Part shown: positions 46,052-54,338 of the stretch, piece after piece
Layout of the letters: the number at the start of each line of letters is the position of its first letter
Position numbering within the stretch: the stretch's first letter is position 1
Assembly: GCA_951813555.1 (NCBI GenBank)
Contig: OX638344.1
Span: forward strand, 1,302,001-1,366,000
Source of the DNA: an uncultured Acidimicrobiales bacterium
GTDB taxonomy: Bacteria; Actinomycetota; Acidimicrobiia; Acidimicrobiales; Bin134
Length of the DNA stretch: 64,000 nucleotides
Direction: 5' to 3'
Notes under the pieces: generated by a model
The model's input: the letters and a program-made list of their open reading frames with translations, nothing else
Database searches by the model: none
Told to the model about the DNA's origin: nothing
Program-made: the position numbers and the translations under genes

Positions 46052-46528
46052 TCAGTAGTCCTTGCCTTTGGAGGCATTGTGGTCTCCCCAGCCGCCGGGG
46101 ATGTAGCCGTCCATGGTTACCGACCGCTCGGTGAACAGCCAGCGGGCGTCTACTACCCCATAGCGGTCGATGTAGCGGCCCCAGTGGTCGAGGCCGTGCT
46201 CCATGATCACGTGGTAGTAGCACCGACCCCGAGCCTCGGCGGGCGAGAGCACGTCGATCTGGTGGGTGGCGGTGTGGTGGCGAATGTACTTGGGGGTGCC
46301 GCCGCCGATGTCTGACAGGGTGTTCTGTGCGCCGGTGAAAATGGTGCGGATCTCGTCGATGCCGTGCTTGTCGGGCTGGGTCGGAGTCCGCATGATGGCG
46401 TCGGGGGCGAACAGGTCCATCACCTGCTCGAACCGGCCCGAGTCGCCGTTGGCGTTGTACCGGGCCACCAGATCCCGGATCGATTCTCGAGCCATCAATT
46501 CCCATTGCTCCATGACCCGACGGTACAT
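46052..46528 (-). CDS. SnoaL/NTF2-like protein (second copy)
   Basis: Protein of 158 aa. MARESIRDLVARYNANGDSGRFEQVMDLFAPDAIM is the typical N-terminal helix pair of NTF2-like proteins; HWGRYIDRYGVVDARWLFTERSV the later sheet. GGTGA lies 7 bases before ATG 46528; a second ATG 15 bases on (MEQWELM) is nearly as good. Divergent from the thiolase gene, 58 bases apart. Substrate unknown. Confidence 0.75.
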   Translation of the reverse strand: MYRRVMEQWELMARESIRDLVARYNANGDSGRFEQVMDLFAPDAIMRTPTQPDKHGIDEIRTIFTGAQNTLSDIGGGTPKYIRHHTATHQIDVLSPAEARGRCYYHVIMEHGLDHWGRYIDRYGVVDARWLFTERSVTMDGYIPGGWGDHNASKGKDY

Positions 46529-46586
46529 GTTTTCACCGCGGCCATTGGATGGCAGCGCTTCGTTTGAGAAGGATTAAGGTGCGGAC

Positions 46587-48065
46587 GTGAATTTCGACGA
46601 CAGGACGCCGGTGTTGGTGGGGGTGGCCACGGCTGCTCAGCGGTTTGATGATCCCACCGGGGCGAAAGAAGCCGTGGGTCTGATGGCCGAGGCGCTGGTG
46701 TCGGCTGCCGACGATGCCGGCAACAGCGGGCTGTTGGGCCGTTTGGACCAGGTGAGGGTTACCAAGGGGACGTGGGGCTATCCCGATCCGGCTCGCTGGG
46801 TGGCCGACGCGGCCGGTGCGTCCCAGGCTCGAAGCTATCTGGCCGATGTGGGCATCTTGCAGACCGCGGTAATGGGCGATACCGCGGCGGCCATTGCGTC
46901 GGGTTCCGCCGATGTGGTGGCAGTGGTGGGCGGGGAGGCCAAGTATCGGGGCTTGCGGGCCTCGATCACCGGTATCGACGCTCCCGACACCGACCAAGGC
47001 GGGGCCGAGCCCGACAGTTTCGTCACCCCTCACGGCATGATCATCAGCCGAGCCGAGATCGACACCGGGCTGGTGATGGCCACCCACCACTACGCCATGA
47101 TCGAGAACGCCCGCCGGTATGCCGACGGCCACACCATCGAAGAGCACCGCGACGAGGTAGCCGGACTGTGGGCCCGCTTTGCCCAAATCGCCGCGGCCAA
47201 CCCCGATGCCTGGTTCCGGGACGGGTTGGATGCCACAGCCATCGCCACCCCGGAAAATGGGAATCGGTGGTTGGCCTGGCCGTATACCAAGTGGCACAAC
47301 TCGCAGTGGAACGTGGACCAGGCCGCGGCGCTTATCTTCTGCTCGGCGGGCACCGCCCAGGCGCTGGGTATTTCCACCGATCACTGGGTATTCCCCTGGG
47401 CGGCGGCCGAGTCCAACTACATGGTGCCGGTGACCGAGCGGCCCGAACTCCACCGCAGCCCGGGCTTTGCCTACGCCGGCCGGGCCCTGGCCGACCACGT
47501 GGGGATGGCCCCCAACGAGGCCGACCACATCGATCTCTATTCCTGCTTTCCCATTGCGGTGCGCACTCAAGCCTTAGAGTTGTACATCGATCTGGACCGG
47601 GACCTGACCGTGACCGGAGGCATGACATGGGCGGGCGGGCCGCTCAACAACTACGTAATCCAGGCGGCGGTGAAGATGGCCCAGGTGCTGCGGGCCGATC
47701 CGGGGTCCACCGGATTGGTCACATCAATCAGCGGCATGATCACCAAACAAGGGGCCAGTCTGTGGTCCGCCGAGCCTCCAGCGCAGCCATTCGCAAGCCT
47801 GGACGTGTCCGACGCGGTGGCCGCCGAGCTCCAGCCCAAGCCCTACCGCACTGGCGACGGTGAGCAGGCCGAAGTGGTTTCCTACACCGTGATCTGGGGG
47901 CGGGAGGGTCCCGAGCGGGCAGTGGCCATCGGCGAGTTCCCCGACGGCGCCCGAACGCTACTCGTCTCCGCCGTCCCCGCCGTCATGTCCGCCGCTGCCG
48001 CCGGAGAGTTCTGCGGGTGCCGCGTCGTCGCCGGGGCCGACGGTTCGTTCACGCCTGTCGACTGA
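46587..48065 (+). CDS. Thiolase-superfamily protein (SCP-x/acetyl-CoA acetyltransferase-like)
   Basis: Protein of 492 aa annotated by its thiolase-fold segments: MGDTAAAIASGSADVVAVVGGEA, the C-terminal ADHIDLYSCFPIAVRTQALE and GMTWAGGPLNNYVIQAAVKM. In the usual place of the nucleophilic cysteine (about residue 95, ADVGILQTAVMG) no cysteine is found, so it may not be a normal thiolase; some SCP-x-like members are known to be aldolase or lyase partners. A C-terminal extension (YTVIWGREGPERAVAIGEF) looks like an OB-type domain. GTG start with AAGG 7 bases upstream. Its 3' end overlaps the mscS-like gene by 108 bases. Confidence 0.8.
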   Translation: MNFDDRTPVLVGVATAAQRFDDPTGAKEAVGLMAEALVSAADDAGNSGLLGRLDQVRVTKGTWGYPDPARWVADAAGASQARSYLADVGILQTAVMGDTAAAIASGSADVVAVVGGEAKYRGLRASITGIDAPDTDQGGAEPDSFVTPHGMIISRAEIDTGLVMATHHYAMIENARRYADGHTIEEHRDEVAGLWARFAQIAAANPDAWFRDGLDATAIATPENGNRWLAWPYTKWHNSQWNVDQAAALIFCSAGTAQALGISTDHWVFPWAAAESNYMVPVTERPELHRSPGFAYAGRALADHVGMAPNEADHIDLYSCFPIAVRTQALELYIDLDRDLTVTGGMTWAGGPLNNYVIQAAVKMAQVLRADPGSTGLVTSISGMITKQGASLWSAEPPAQPFASLDVSDAVAAELQPKPYRTGDGEQAEVVSYTVIWGREGPERAVAIGEFPDGARTLLVSAVPAVMSAAAAGEFCGCRVVAGADGSFTPVD

Positions 48066-49103
48066 GTCGGGCGAGGGCTGTTCGGCGTCGTCGTTCTCGT
48101 TGCGGATCCAAACGGTGCGCTGGGGGAAGGGGATCTCTATGCCGACATCGTCGAAGGCCTTCTTGATGTTGGCTCGAAGTATGCGCCCCACTCCCCACTG
48201 CTCGCTGGGGTCGGTCTTGACTACCAAGCGGATGACCACGGCGTCGTTGCCCAGCTCTTGAACCCCCCACACCGAGGGCTCTTCCAGGATGGTGGCGTCT
48301 TCTCTGTTCTCGCGCCACAGCTCATCGGCCACTGCCTTCATGATCTCGCTGGCTTGGTCGATGTCGGTGTCGTAGCTGACCCCGATGTCCAAGATGGCCC
48401 GCGACCACAGCTGTGAGTGGTTGGCCGTGCGATGGATCTCCCCGTTGGGCACGGTCCACACCACGCCGCTTACGTCCCGCAGGGTGGTGGTGCGCAGACT
48501 GACCTTTTCGATGGTGCCCGAGGTGTCGCCCACGTCCACCACGTCACCCACCCCGAACTGATCCTCTACCAGGATGAACATGCCTGCCAGGAAGTCTTTG
48601 ACAAGCGACTGGGCCCCGAAACCCACGGCCAGGCCGGCGATACCGGCACCGGCGATAAGGGGGGCCAGATCGATGCTGAGCTCGCTCAAGCACAATAGGG
48701 CGGCCACGGCCAGGATGAGCGCGGTGGCCAAGCTCTTCAACACCGCGGCGATGGTCTCGATCCGCTGGGCGCTGCGCGCCTGGCGCTCTTGGATCCGGTG
48801 TATGGCCTTGGCCGCCCGGGTGCCGAAGTCCAGCTTCCCAGCACTTTCTAGCTGCTCCTCGGTGTCGGTCTCGCTCTGGCGCACCAGCCGGGCCACCGCC
48901 CGGTCGATCACCTTGTGGGCGATCTTCTTGATGATCCAGGCCACCAGCAGGATGAGGATGATCCGCAGAGGCCGCTCGACCAGCCACCCGACGATCTCGG
49001 CCAGCCGCTCGTTCTCGGTGTTGTCGAAGATCAGCTCACAGAAGAATCCTGGATCAGGACCGCAAGCATCGTTGACGGTTGCCGCAGGGACTACGAGAGC
49101 CAT
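47958..49103 (-). CDS. MscS-family mechanosensitive channel
   Basis: Membrane channel of 381 aa that releases solutes on osmotic downshock. Hydrophobic segments lie at about 43-60, 123-140 and 147-165. The pore helix IAGAGIAGLAVGFGAQSLVKDFLAGMFILVED is typical, and the beta domain follows (GDVVDVGDTSGTIEKVSLRTT, VPNGEI). The last 35 residues (Gly/Asp/Glu-rich) are encoded antisense to the thiolase-like gene and are probably an added disordered tail. Confidence 0.9.
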   Translation of the reverse strand: MALVVPAATVNDACGPDPGFFCELIFDNTENERLAEIVGWLVERPLRIILILLVAWIIKKIAHKVIDRAVARLVRQSETDTEEQLESAGKLDFGTRAAKAIHRIQERQARSAQRIETIAAVLKSLATALILAVAALLCLSELSIDLAPLIAGAGIAGLAVGFGAQSLVKDFLAGMFILVEDQFGVGDVVDVGDTSGTIEKVSLRTTTLRDVSGVVWTVPNGEIHRTANHSQLWSRAILDIGVSYDTDIDQASEIMKAVADELWRENREDATILEEPSVWGVQELGNDAVVIRLVVKTDPSEQWGVGRILRANIKKAFDDVGIEIPFPQRTVWIRNENDDAEQPSPDSVDRRERTVGPGDDAAPAELSGGSGGHDGGDGGDE

Positions 49104-49136
49104 CGGCTCAGGCTACCGGCGGGTCTGGGCTTTGAG

Positions 49137-50306
49137 TCAGTCCAGCCGGTAGACCCTAGCGGCGTTGTCGTGGAGAACTTTGGCCAGCAGGTTGTCGCTC
49201 AAGCCACCGAGGGCGCCCTCGGCGTAGTCCCGGGGATATTGCGCCGGGGTGGCCGGTCCGGGGTGCTGGCAGGTGGGGTGGGGGTAGTCGGTCTCATACA
49301 GGATGTTGTGGGGGAACCGCTCTATGGCGGCGACGGCGCCGGCCTGCTCGAACCAGAAGCAGCCGTAGATCTGGCGCTCGAAGTACTCGCTGGGCAACAG
49401 GTCGTACTCGGGGTGCTCCAAGTGGACGCCGCCATTGCGCCATTGCCAGTCGAATGCCTCCAGCGCGGGGGGAATCCAGCCGGCGCCGCTCTCCACCGAC
49501 ACCAGTTGCAGCTCGGGGAACCGGTGGCACACCCCGCCGAAGATCAGGTCGGCGATGCAGCGCATGTTGTCGAGGAAGATGAGCGACGACACCTTGGCGA
49601 AGTTAGTCATCCACCCCATCTCGGCCTCGTCGGCCATGAGGGTGCCCATGTTGCCGCCGCCCACGTGGAAGCTCACGGCCAGGCCAGCCTCCTGGGCCAG
49701 CGCCCAGATGGGGTCCCAGTGCTGGTGGCCCAGCGGGGGCTGCCCGTAGTCCTGGGGCTGGTTGCAGAAGTTGATGGCCCGGTGGCCCAGCCCAGCGCAA
49801 CGCTCGATTTCGGCCCGCGACAGCTCGATGTCCCAGAATGGCACCGCGGTGATGGGGATGAGCCGGTCGGGGGCGGCCGAAGTCCAGTCGCATAGAAAAT
49901 CGTTGTAGGCGGCCACGCATTGGGCCACTACCTCCCTGTCGCCGAGGCGCAGGAAGTAGCCGTTGCCGAACCCGCCCACGTTGGGATACAGGATCTGGGC
50001 CCAGATGCCCTGGGAGTCCATGAACTCCAGACGGGCATTGGCGTCGTACATCGACGGGGCGATCTCGTCGTAGGTCTCGGGGATCTTCAGCGGCATGAGC
50101 CCGTCGAACCCGGCCATGGAGTAATAGCCCGGCGACCCCAGCGACTCCCCGTTCACCATCCAGGTGTCCCGCCCGTCCACCCGCTCAATATGGGGCACCT
50201 TGTCGTGCAAGCTGGCCGGCATCCGCGCCGTCCAAACATCAGGCGGCTCGGTGAGGTGGGTGTCCACATCGATGACCTTGAACCGCTCAAACAGATCAGT
50301 GCTCAT
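49137..50306 (-). CDS. Amidohydrolase-2 family metal-dependent hydrolase
   Basis: TIM-barrel hydrolase or decarboxylase of 389 aa (ACMSD-like superfamily). It shows VIDVDTHLTEPPDVW at the N-terminus, VSFHVGGGNMG mid-protein, ESGAGWIPPALEAFDW, and LYETDYPHPTC with the late aspartate. Close relatives are often annotated as amidohydrolases of xenobiotic or steroid-like catabolism. Its neighbour upstream (26 bases) is an acyl-CoA-dehydrogenase-like flavoprotein in the same direction. Substrate unknown. Confidence 0.87.
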   Translation of the reverse strand: MSTDLFERFKVIDVDTHLTEPPDVWTARMPASLHDKVPHIERVDGRDTWMVNGESLGSPGYYSMAGFDGLMPLKIPETYDEIAPSMYDANARLEFMDSQGIWAQILYPNVGGFGNGYFLRLGDREVVAQCVAAYNDFLCDWTSAAPDRLIPITAVPFWDIELSRAEIERCAGLGHRAINFCNQPQDYGQPPLGHQHWDPIWALAQEAGLAVSFHVGGGNMGTLMADEAEMGWMTNFAKVSSLIFLDNMRCIADLIFGGVCHRFPELQLVSVESGAGWIPPALEAFDWQWRNGGVHLEHPEYDLLPSEYFERQIYGCFWFEQAGAVAAIERFPHNILYETDYPHPTCQHPGPATPAQYPRDYAEGALGGLSDNLLAKVLHDNAARVYRLD

Positions 50307-50331
50307 GGGCTTGCCTTCTTTCTGTGGTCTA

Positions 50332-51468
50332 TCAGGCGTCGAGGGGGTTGTCGGGGGCGGCGTCGAGGAGGGCGCGGCCGAGTTCTAGGGCGGGGCCGGT
50401 GCCGGCGAAGACGTGCTGGGTGCCGGCGTGGATGTCGCGGAACGCCCGCTGGAGGCCGCCGGAGCGCAGGGCGTCGGTGCCGGCCAGCAGGTAGGCCCGG
50501 CGCAGGATGTCGGCGCCCTCCTGGGTGACGAACACGGTGGCCTGGCGGGTGAGGATCACATCCATCGGGTCGACGATGCCGGTTTCGACCACGTTGCCCT
50601 CGGCGGTGGCGAAGGTCTCGTGGAGCCAGCCCTTGGCGGCCCGAAAGCGAGACTCCAGCTCCCCGATCTCGTGCACGAAGCGGTCGTTTTGAGCCAGTGG
50701 GGTGGCGTCGCCCATGCGGTGTTTGGAGCGGGCCACCGAGTGCAGCTCATCGAGACCTCGCTGCACCACCCCGATGGCGAATCCGGCATGGCCCGCGGCG
50801 GTGAGCGGCATCACTCCCAGTTTGTAGAGGGGTCCGCCCCGGTACACGGTGAGATCGAACATGTCAAAGGTGGAAATGGCCGGGACGTACACGTCTTCGA
50901 GGGTGTAGTCGTAGCTGGCGGTGGCCTGGAGGCCCATCACGTCCCAATTGCCGGTGATCTGGGCCTTCTCCACCGGGTAGATGGCGAACAAGAAGCGTGG
51001 GTCGACGCCCTCGGGCTCCTCGGTGAATACTCCGGCGCCGGCCCACTGGGCGTGGTTTATGCCGCTGCCGAACGAGTAGCGGCCGTTGAGGCGGAAGCCG
51101 TCGCCATCGGGCGTGGCGGTGCCGTTGGGGGCGAACTGCCCGGCCGACATGGGCACCCCGTCGGAGAACATGCGGTCGATGTGCTCATCGGGGCACCAAG
51201 CCGCGAAGTAGGCCGTGGCCGCGCAGCTGGCCATAAGGCACCAGCCCACCGAGCCGTCAGCCCAGGAGATCTCGGCCCAGATGTCGATGCACTCGTTGAC
51301 CGGCAACTCGAGCCCGCCCACCGCTTCCGGCACCATCACCTTGTGCAGCTCAGCATCCTCCAAGGCGTTCACTGTCTCCTGGGGAATGGGCAGCCCATCG
51401 GTCTTGGCCGCGTTCTCGTCGATCAACGAGCGCAACTCCCGAGCACGATCTAGGTAAATGCTGGCCAT
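50332..51468 (-). CDS. Acyl-CoA dehydrogenase-fold flavoprotein (HsaA/HpaB-like)
   Basis: Protein of 378 aa with the acyl-CoA dehydrogenase fold. It shows the N-terminal helical ARELRSLIDENAAKTDGLPIP, the segment VGWCLMASCAATAYFAAWC, and a beta domain with GDGFRLNGRYSFGSGINHAQW. This subgroup includes flavin-dependent monooxygenases of two-component systems (HsaA type). The usual glutamate base of true acyl-CoA dehydrogenases is not obvious. Probably co-transcribed with the amidohydrolase downstream. Confidence 0.85.
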   Translation of the reverse strand: MASIYLDRARELRSLIDENAAKTDGLPIPQETVNALEDAELHKVMVPEAVGGLELPVNECIDIWAEISWADGSVGWCLMASCAATAYFAAWCPDEHIDRMFSDGVPMSAGQFAPNGTATPDGDGFRLNGRYSFGSGINHAQWAGAGVFTEEPEGVDPRFLFAIYPVEKAQITGNWDVMGLQATASYDYTLEDVYVPAISTFDMFDLTVYRGGPLYKLGVMPLTAAGHAGFAIGVVQRGLDELHSVARSKHRMGDATPLAQNDRFVHEIGELESRFRAAKGWLHETFATAEGNVVETGIVDPMDVILTRQATVFVTQEGADILRRAYLLAGTDALRSGGLQRAFRDIHAGTQHVFAGTGPALELGRALLDAAPDNPLDA

Positions 51469-51577
51469 GCCTCAAACCCTAGAAGCCAAGGCCAATCCAG
51501 GGGAACCCGCAGAGCGATTGGCGCTTGCCGGTAGGGTCGAATGGGTGAACCGGGTGCTCTCGTTTTCCGGTGGGACC

Positions 51578-51964
51578 GTGTCGGTTTCGGCGGTGGTCTG
51601 GCGCTTCGATCCATCGGGTGGGCCGGGGGGCCAGCACGCCAATCGGGCAAATACCCGGGTCGAGGCGACGCTCGATCTTGCCGTCGCTGGTGATATGGCC
51701 CCAGAAGTCCGCCAGCAACTGATCGACCGGCTGGGCGAGGAACTGCGAGTGGCGGTTGACGACACCCGATCGCAGGCCCGCAACCGCGAGATCGCGCTCG
51801 ACCGGCTAGAGGAGCGCCTTCGCAGCGGGCTGGTCAACGCCAAGCCCCGCAAGCCGACCCGCCCGACCCGGCGGGCTCGACGGCGCCGCCTCGACGACAA
51901 ACGCCGTCGAGCCGAGACCAAGCGGGGCCGAGCCCGCATCGACCCGTCCAGCTTTGACCGGTAG
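51578..51964 (+). CDS. arfB: ArfB/YaeJ-like peptidyl-tRNA hydrolase (release-factor GGQ domain)
   Basis: Small ribosome-rescue hydrolase, about 128 aa. It has the catalytic SGGPGGQHANRANTRVE near the N-terminus and a basic, Arg/Lys-rich tail (KPTRPTRRARRRRLDDKRRR) that in ArfB enters the mRNA channel of stalled ribosomes. The start is uncertain: GTG 51578 (VSVSAVVWRF) with GGTGGG 3 bases upstream, or GTG 51545 with a better-spaced GTAGGG. Divergent from the flavoprotein gene. Confidence 0.85.
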   Translation: MSVSAVVWRFDPSGGPGGQHANRANTRVEATLDLAVAGDMAPEVRQQLIDRLGEELRVAVDDTRSQARNREIALDRLEERLRSGLVNAKPRKPTRPTRRARRRRLDDKRRRAETKRGRARIDPSSFDR

Positions 51965-51976
51965 ACCCGCTCGTGG

Positions 51977-52894
51977 CTAGACGCCGGCGGTTTGGCGGGC
52001 GGGGAGGCCGAGGATCTCGACGGCTTGGGTGGAGGTGGCCACGGGGCGGCCCATGCCGGTGGCCAGCGCGGCGACCTCGGCGACCAATTCCCGGTTGGGC
52101 CGGGGGCGGTTGCCGGCGTAGTCCTCGTGGCCCACGCGGAGGTGACCGCCTCGCTCCAGGGTGAGCTGGGGGATGGGTGATTCAATCAGGTCGCCGCCCA
52201 CCACCGCGGCGAACCAGGGGAGGTCGCAGTCGACCAGCTCCAACATCTCCAGATAGGCATCCAGAGCCTTTTCGGTGGGAGGCAGGCCGAAGCTCACGCT
52301 GTCGCCGATGGCGAAATATCCGCCCGGTCCGCCGAAGTAGAACTTCACGAACGAGCCGGGGGTGAGCTGGCTGAAGCGCCAATACGACAGCACGTTGCGG
52401 AGGAAGCCGGGCTCGAAGATGGCGAAGTGCATGCCCAGGCCCAGCCGGTTGCACTGCTCGATGGCCACTTCCATGTCGGCGAATGAGTTGACATAGACGA
52501 AGCTGTTGGGGTCGGGCAGCCCGTTGGCCCCAGCCTTGCCCAAGATCATGGAGCCGGGGTCGATGAAACCCAGCCGCTGCAATCCGCCTTCGGCCAGATA
52601 CTCCAGGTGGCCGAGCTTCTCGGTCATGTTCTGCCCCCAACCCAGCGTGGGCAGTACCAGCACGTCGGGGTCGGCGGCTGTCCACGGCTCGAAAGTGGCC
52701 CGGTACTCGGCTGCGGCCTCGGCGGCTGGCACTCGCATGTCGGCGATGTGGCAGTGGACGATGGTGGCCCCGGCCTCGATGCAGGCCAACCCCTCCTCGA
52801 TGAGCTCCTCCCGGCTGATGGGCACATGGGGGTTGCGGTCCCGGGTGGTGGTGCCGTTCAGGGCTACTTCGATGATGACGGGCGTGGTGTCCAT
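51977..52894 (-). CDS. BKACE (DUF849) beta-keto acid cleavage family enzyme
   Basis: TIM-barrel enzyme of 305 aa related to 3-keto-5-aminohexanoate cleavage enzyme (Kce), which splits beta-keto acids with acetyl-CoA. It has VIIEVALNGTTTRDRNPHVPISREEL at the start, GATIVHCHIADMRVP (metal-binding HxH), VYVNSFADMEVAIEQCNRLGLG and HLRVGHEDYAGNRPRPNRELV near the end. The ATG at 52894 is 24 bases from the divergent MFS gene. Substrate within the family cannot be told. Confidence 0.9.
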   Translation of the reverse strand: MDTTPVIIEVALNGTTTRDRNPHVPISREELIEEGLACIEAGATIVHCHIADMRVPAAEAAAEYRATFEPWTAADPDVLVLPTLGWGQNMTEKLGHLEYLAEGGLQRLGFIDPGSMILGKAGANGLPDPNSFVYVNSFADMEVAIEQCNRLGLGMHFAIFEPGFLRNVLSYWRFSQLTPGSFVKFYFGGPGGYFAIGDSVSFGLPPTEKALDAYLEMLELVDCDLPWFAAVVGGDLIESPIPQLTLERGGHLRVGHEDYAGNRPRPNRELVAEVAALATGMGRPVATSTQAVEILGLPARQTAGV

Positions 52895-52918
52895 GGCCTG
52901 AGAGTACCGTCGAGCGGT

Positions 52919-54265
52919 GTGAGGCGGGAATGGAAGGCGTTGTGGCTGGTTTCGCTGGCCTCGGCAGCCAGTTCCCTGGACGTGACTTTGATGTTCGTGG
53001 CTTACCCCGAGATCATCGACACCTTCAGCGACACCCCGGCCACCCAGGTGTCGTGGGTGATCAGCGGCTACAACATCATGGTGGCGGCCCTGCTTATTCC
53101 CGCGGGGCGCCTGGCCGACCGGATCGGCCACCGGCGGGTGTTCTTGTGGGCCATCGCCATTTTCGTCACCGGCTCGGCCGCAGTGGGATTGGCGCCCAAT
53201 GTGCCGGCCATGATCGCGGCCCGGTGCTACCAGGCCTTCGGCGGCTCCAGCCTCATCACCTCCGGTTTGGCCCTGGTCATGTCCACCCTCGGCCCCCAGC
53301 GGCGGGCCATCGCCGTCGGGGTGTGGTCCACAGTGGCCGGAGTGGTGGCCTCTCTCGCCCCCACGCTGGGCGCACTGGCCATCGAGTTCGTCTCATGGCG
53401 GGCTGCGTTCTTCTTGGTTGCACCGGTAGGGGTGGCGGTGCTGGCCCGTCGGAGCCTCATCTCTGAATCAGCCGCTGATGAGGACGCCGAACTGCCCGAC
53501 ATGGTCGGGGTGGCCTTAGCCGGGCTCAGTACGGCTGCGCTGGTGCTGGGCATCGTGCAGTTCAACGAATGGGGGTCGAGCGACCCCCGGGTCATCGGGG
53601 CATTCGCGGCGGCCGTGATGGGAATGGCGGCGTTCCTGGTTCGCTGCGGCCGGCATCCCTCACCGGTCATCGACCTCGCCCTGTTTCGCCACCGGGTGTT
53701 TGCTTGCACCACGGTGGTGGCGGTGCTGGTGGGGGTGGCGTTCTTCGGCATCTTCCTGGCCCTCGTGCAATTCCTGCGAGGTCCGTGGCAGTACAGCACG
53801 CTGGAAGCAGGGCTGTTGCTCACTCCGCTCACCGCGGCGTCTAGCACAGTGGGTTACGCCACCGGCCGTATCATGGAGCGATTCGGCCACCGGGTGGTGA
53901 TGGTTCCCGCCGCAGGCTGCATCGCTCTGGGCTGTGTGTGGGTGGCGGCGTTCGCCGGGGCGGAGAGGGAATGGGCCGCAGTGTGGTTCCCGGCTGCATT
54001 GATGATGGGCTTTGGCGTGGGCACCGCATTTCCCGGGGTCAATAGCGCTATTGCGTTCGGCGTGCCCCCAGGTCAGCTGGGGTTGGCGGCAGGCACCGTG
54101 CAAACCGTCATCCGCATCGGCGGCGCGGTGGGGGTGGCCGCCGGTGTGGCCATGCTGGGGGGCGATCTGGACGACTACGACACGTTTTTCACTGTCCTGG
54201 CCATCATCTGCGGGGTCGCCGCGGTGGCCTCTTTAGGCATGGATACCCACAAGAAGGAAAATTGA
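52919..54265 (+). CDS. MFS transporter, DHA2-like (EmrB/QacA type)
   Basis: Membrane exporter candidate of 448 aa with about 14 hydrophobic segments. The loop [15 protein letters not shown] at about residues 58-72 is the MFS motif A, and [22 protein letters not shown] the later conserved region. Family members mostly export drugs or toxic compounds by proton antiport. The start GTG 52919 is weakly supported: no ribosome site. The stop codon lies inside the HAIR-like element of clpB. Confidence 0.88.
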   Translation: MRREWKALWLVSLASAASSLDVTLMFVAYPEIIDTFSDTPATQVSWVISGYNIMVAALLIPAGRLADRIGHRRVFLWAIAIFVTGSAAVGLAPNVPAMIAARCYQAFGGSSLITSGLALVMSTLGPQRRAIAVGVWSTVAGVVASLAPTLGALAIEFVSWRAAFFLVAPVGVAVLARRSLISESAADEDAELPDMVGVALAGLSTAALVLGIVQFNEWGSSDPRVIGAFAAAVMGMAAFLVRCGRHPSPVIDLALFRHRVFACTTVVAVLVGVAFFGIFLALVQFLRGPWQYSTLEAGLLLTPLTAASSTVGYATGRIMERFGHRVVMVPAAGCIALGCVWVAAFAGAEREWAAVWFPAALMMGFGVGTAFPGVNSAIAFGVPPGQLGLAAGTVQTVIRIGGAVGVAAGVAMLGGDLDDYDTFFTVLAIICGVAAVASLGMDTHKKEN

Positions 54266-54280
54266 GTGGAATACCCTCAA
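54262..54280 (+). promoter_or_regulatory. HAIR-like HspR operator upstream of clpB
   Basis: TTGAGT (54262-54267), 7 bases, CCTCAA (54275-54280). This matches the HAIR consensus CTTGAGT-N7-ACTCAAG with one mismatch inside the central 12 positions. In actinobacteria HspR binds such sites before clpB and dnaK. Located 59-77 bases before the clpB start. Confidence 0.6.
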
Positions 54281-54338
54281 CTTTTGGCGGTTATCAATAG
54301 AGGAACGAGAGAATCAAGACGGAAAGAGGAGCATGCCG

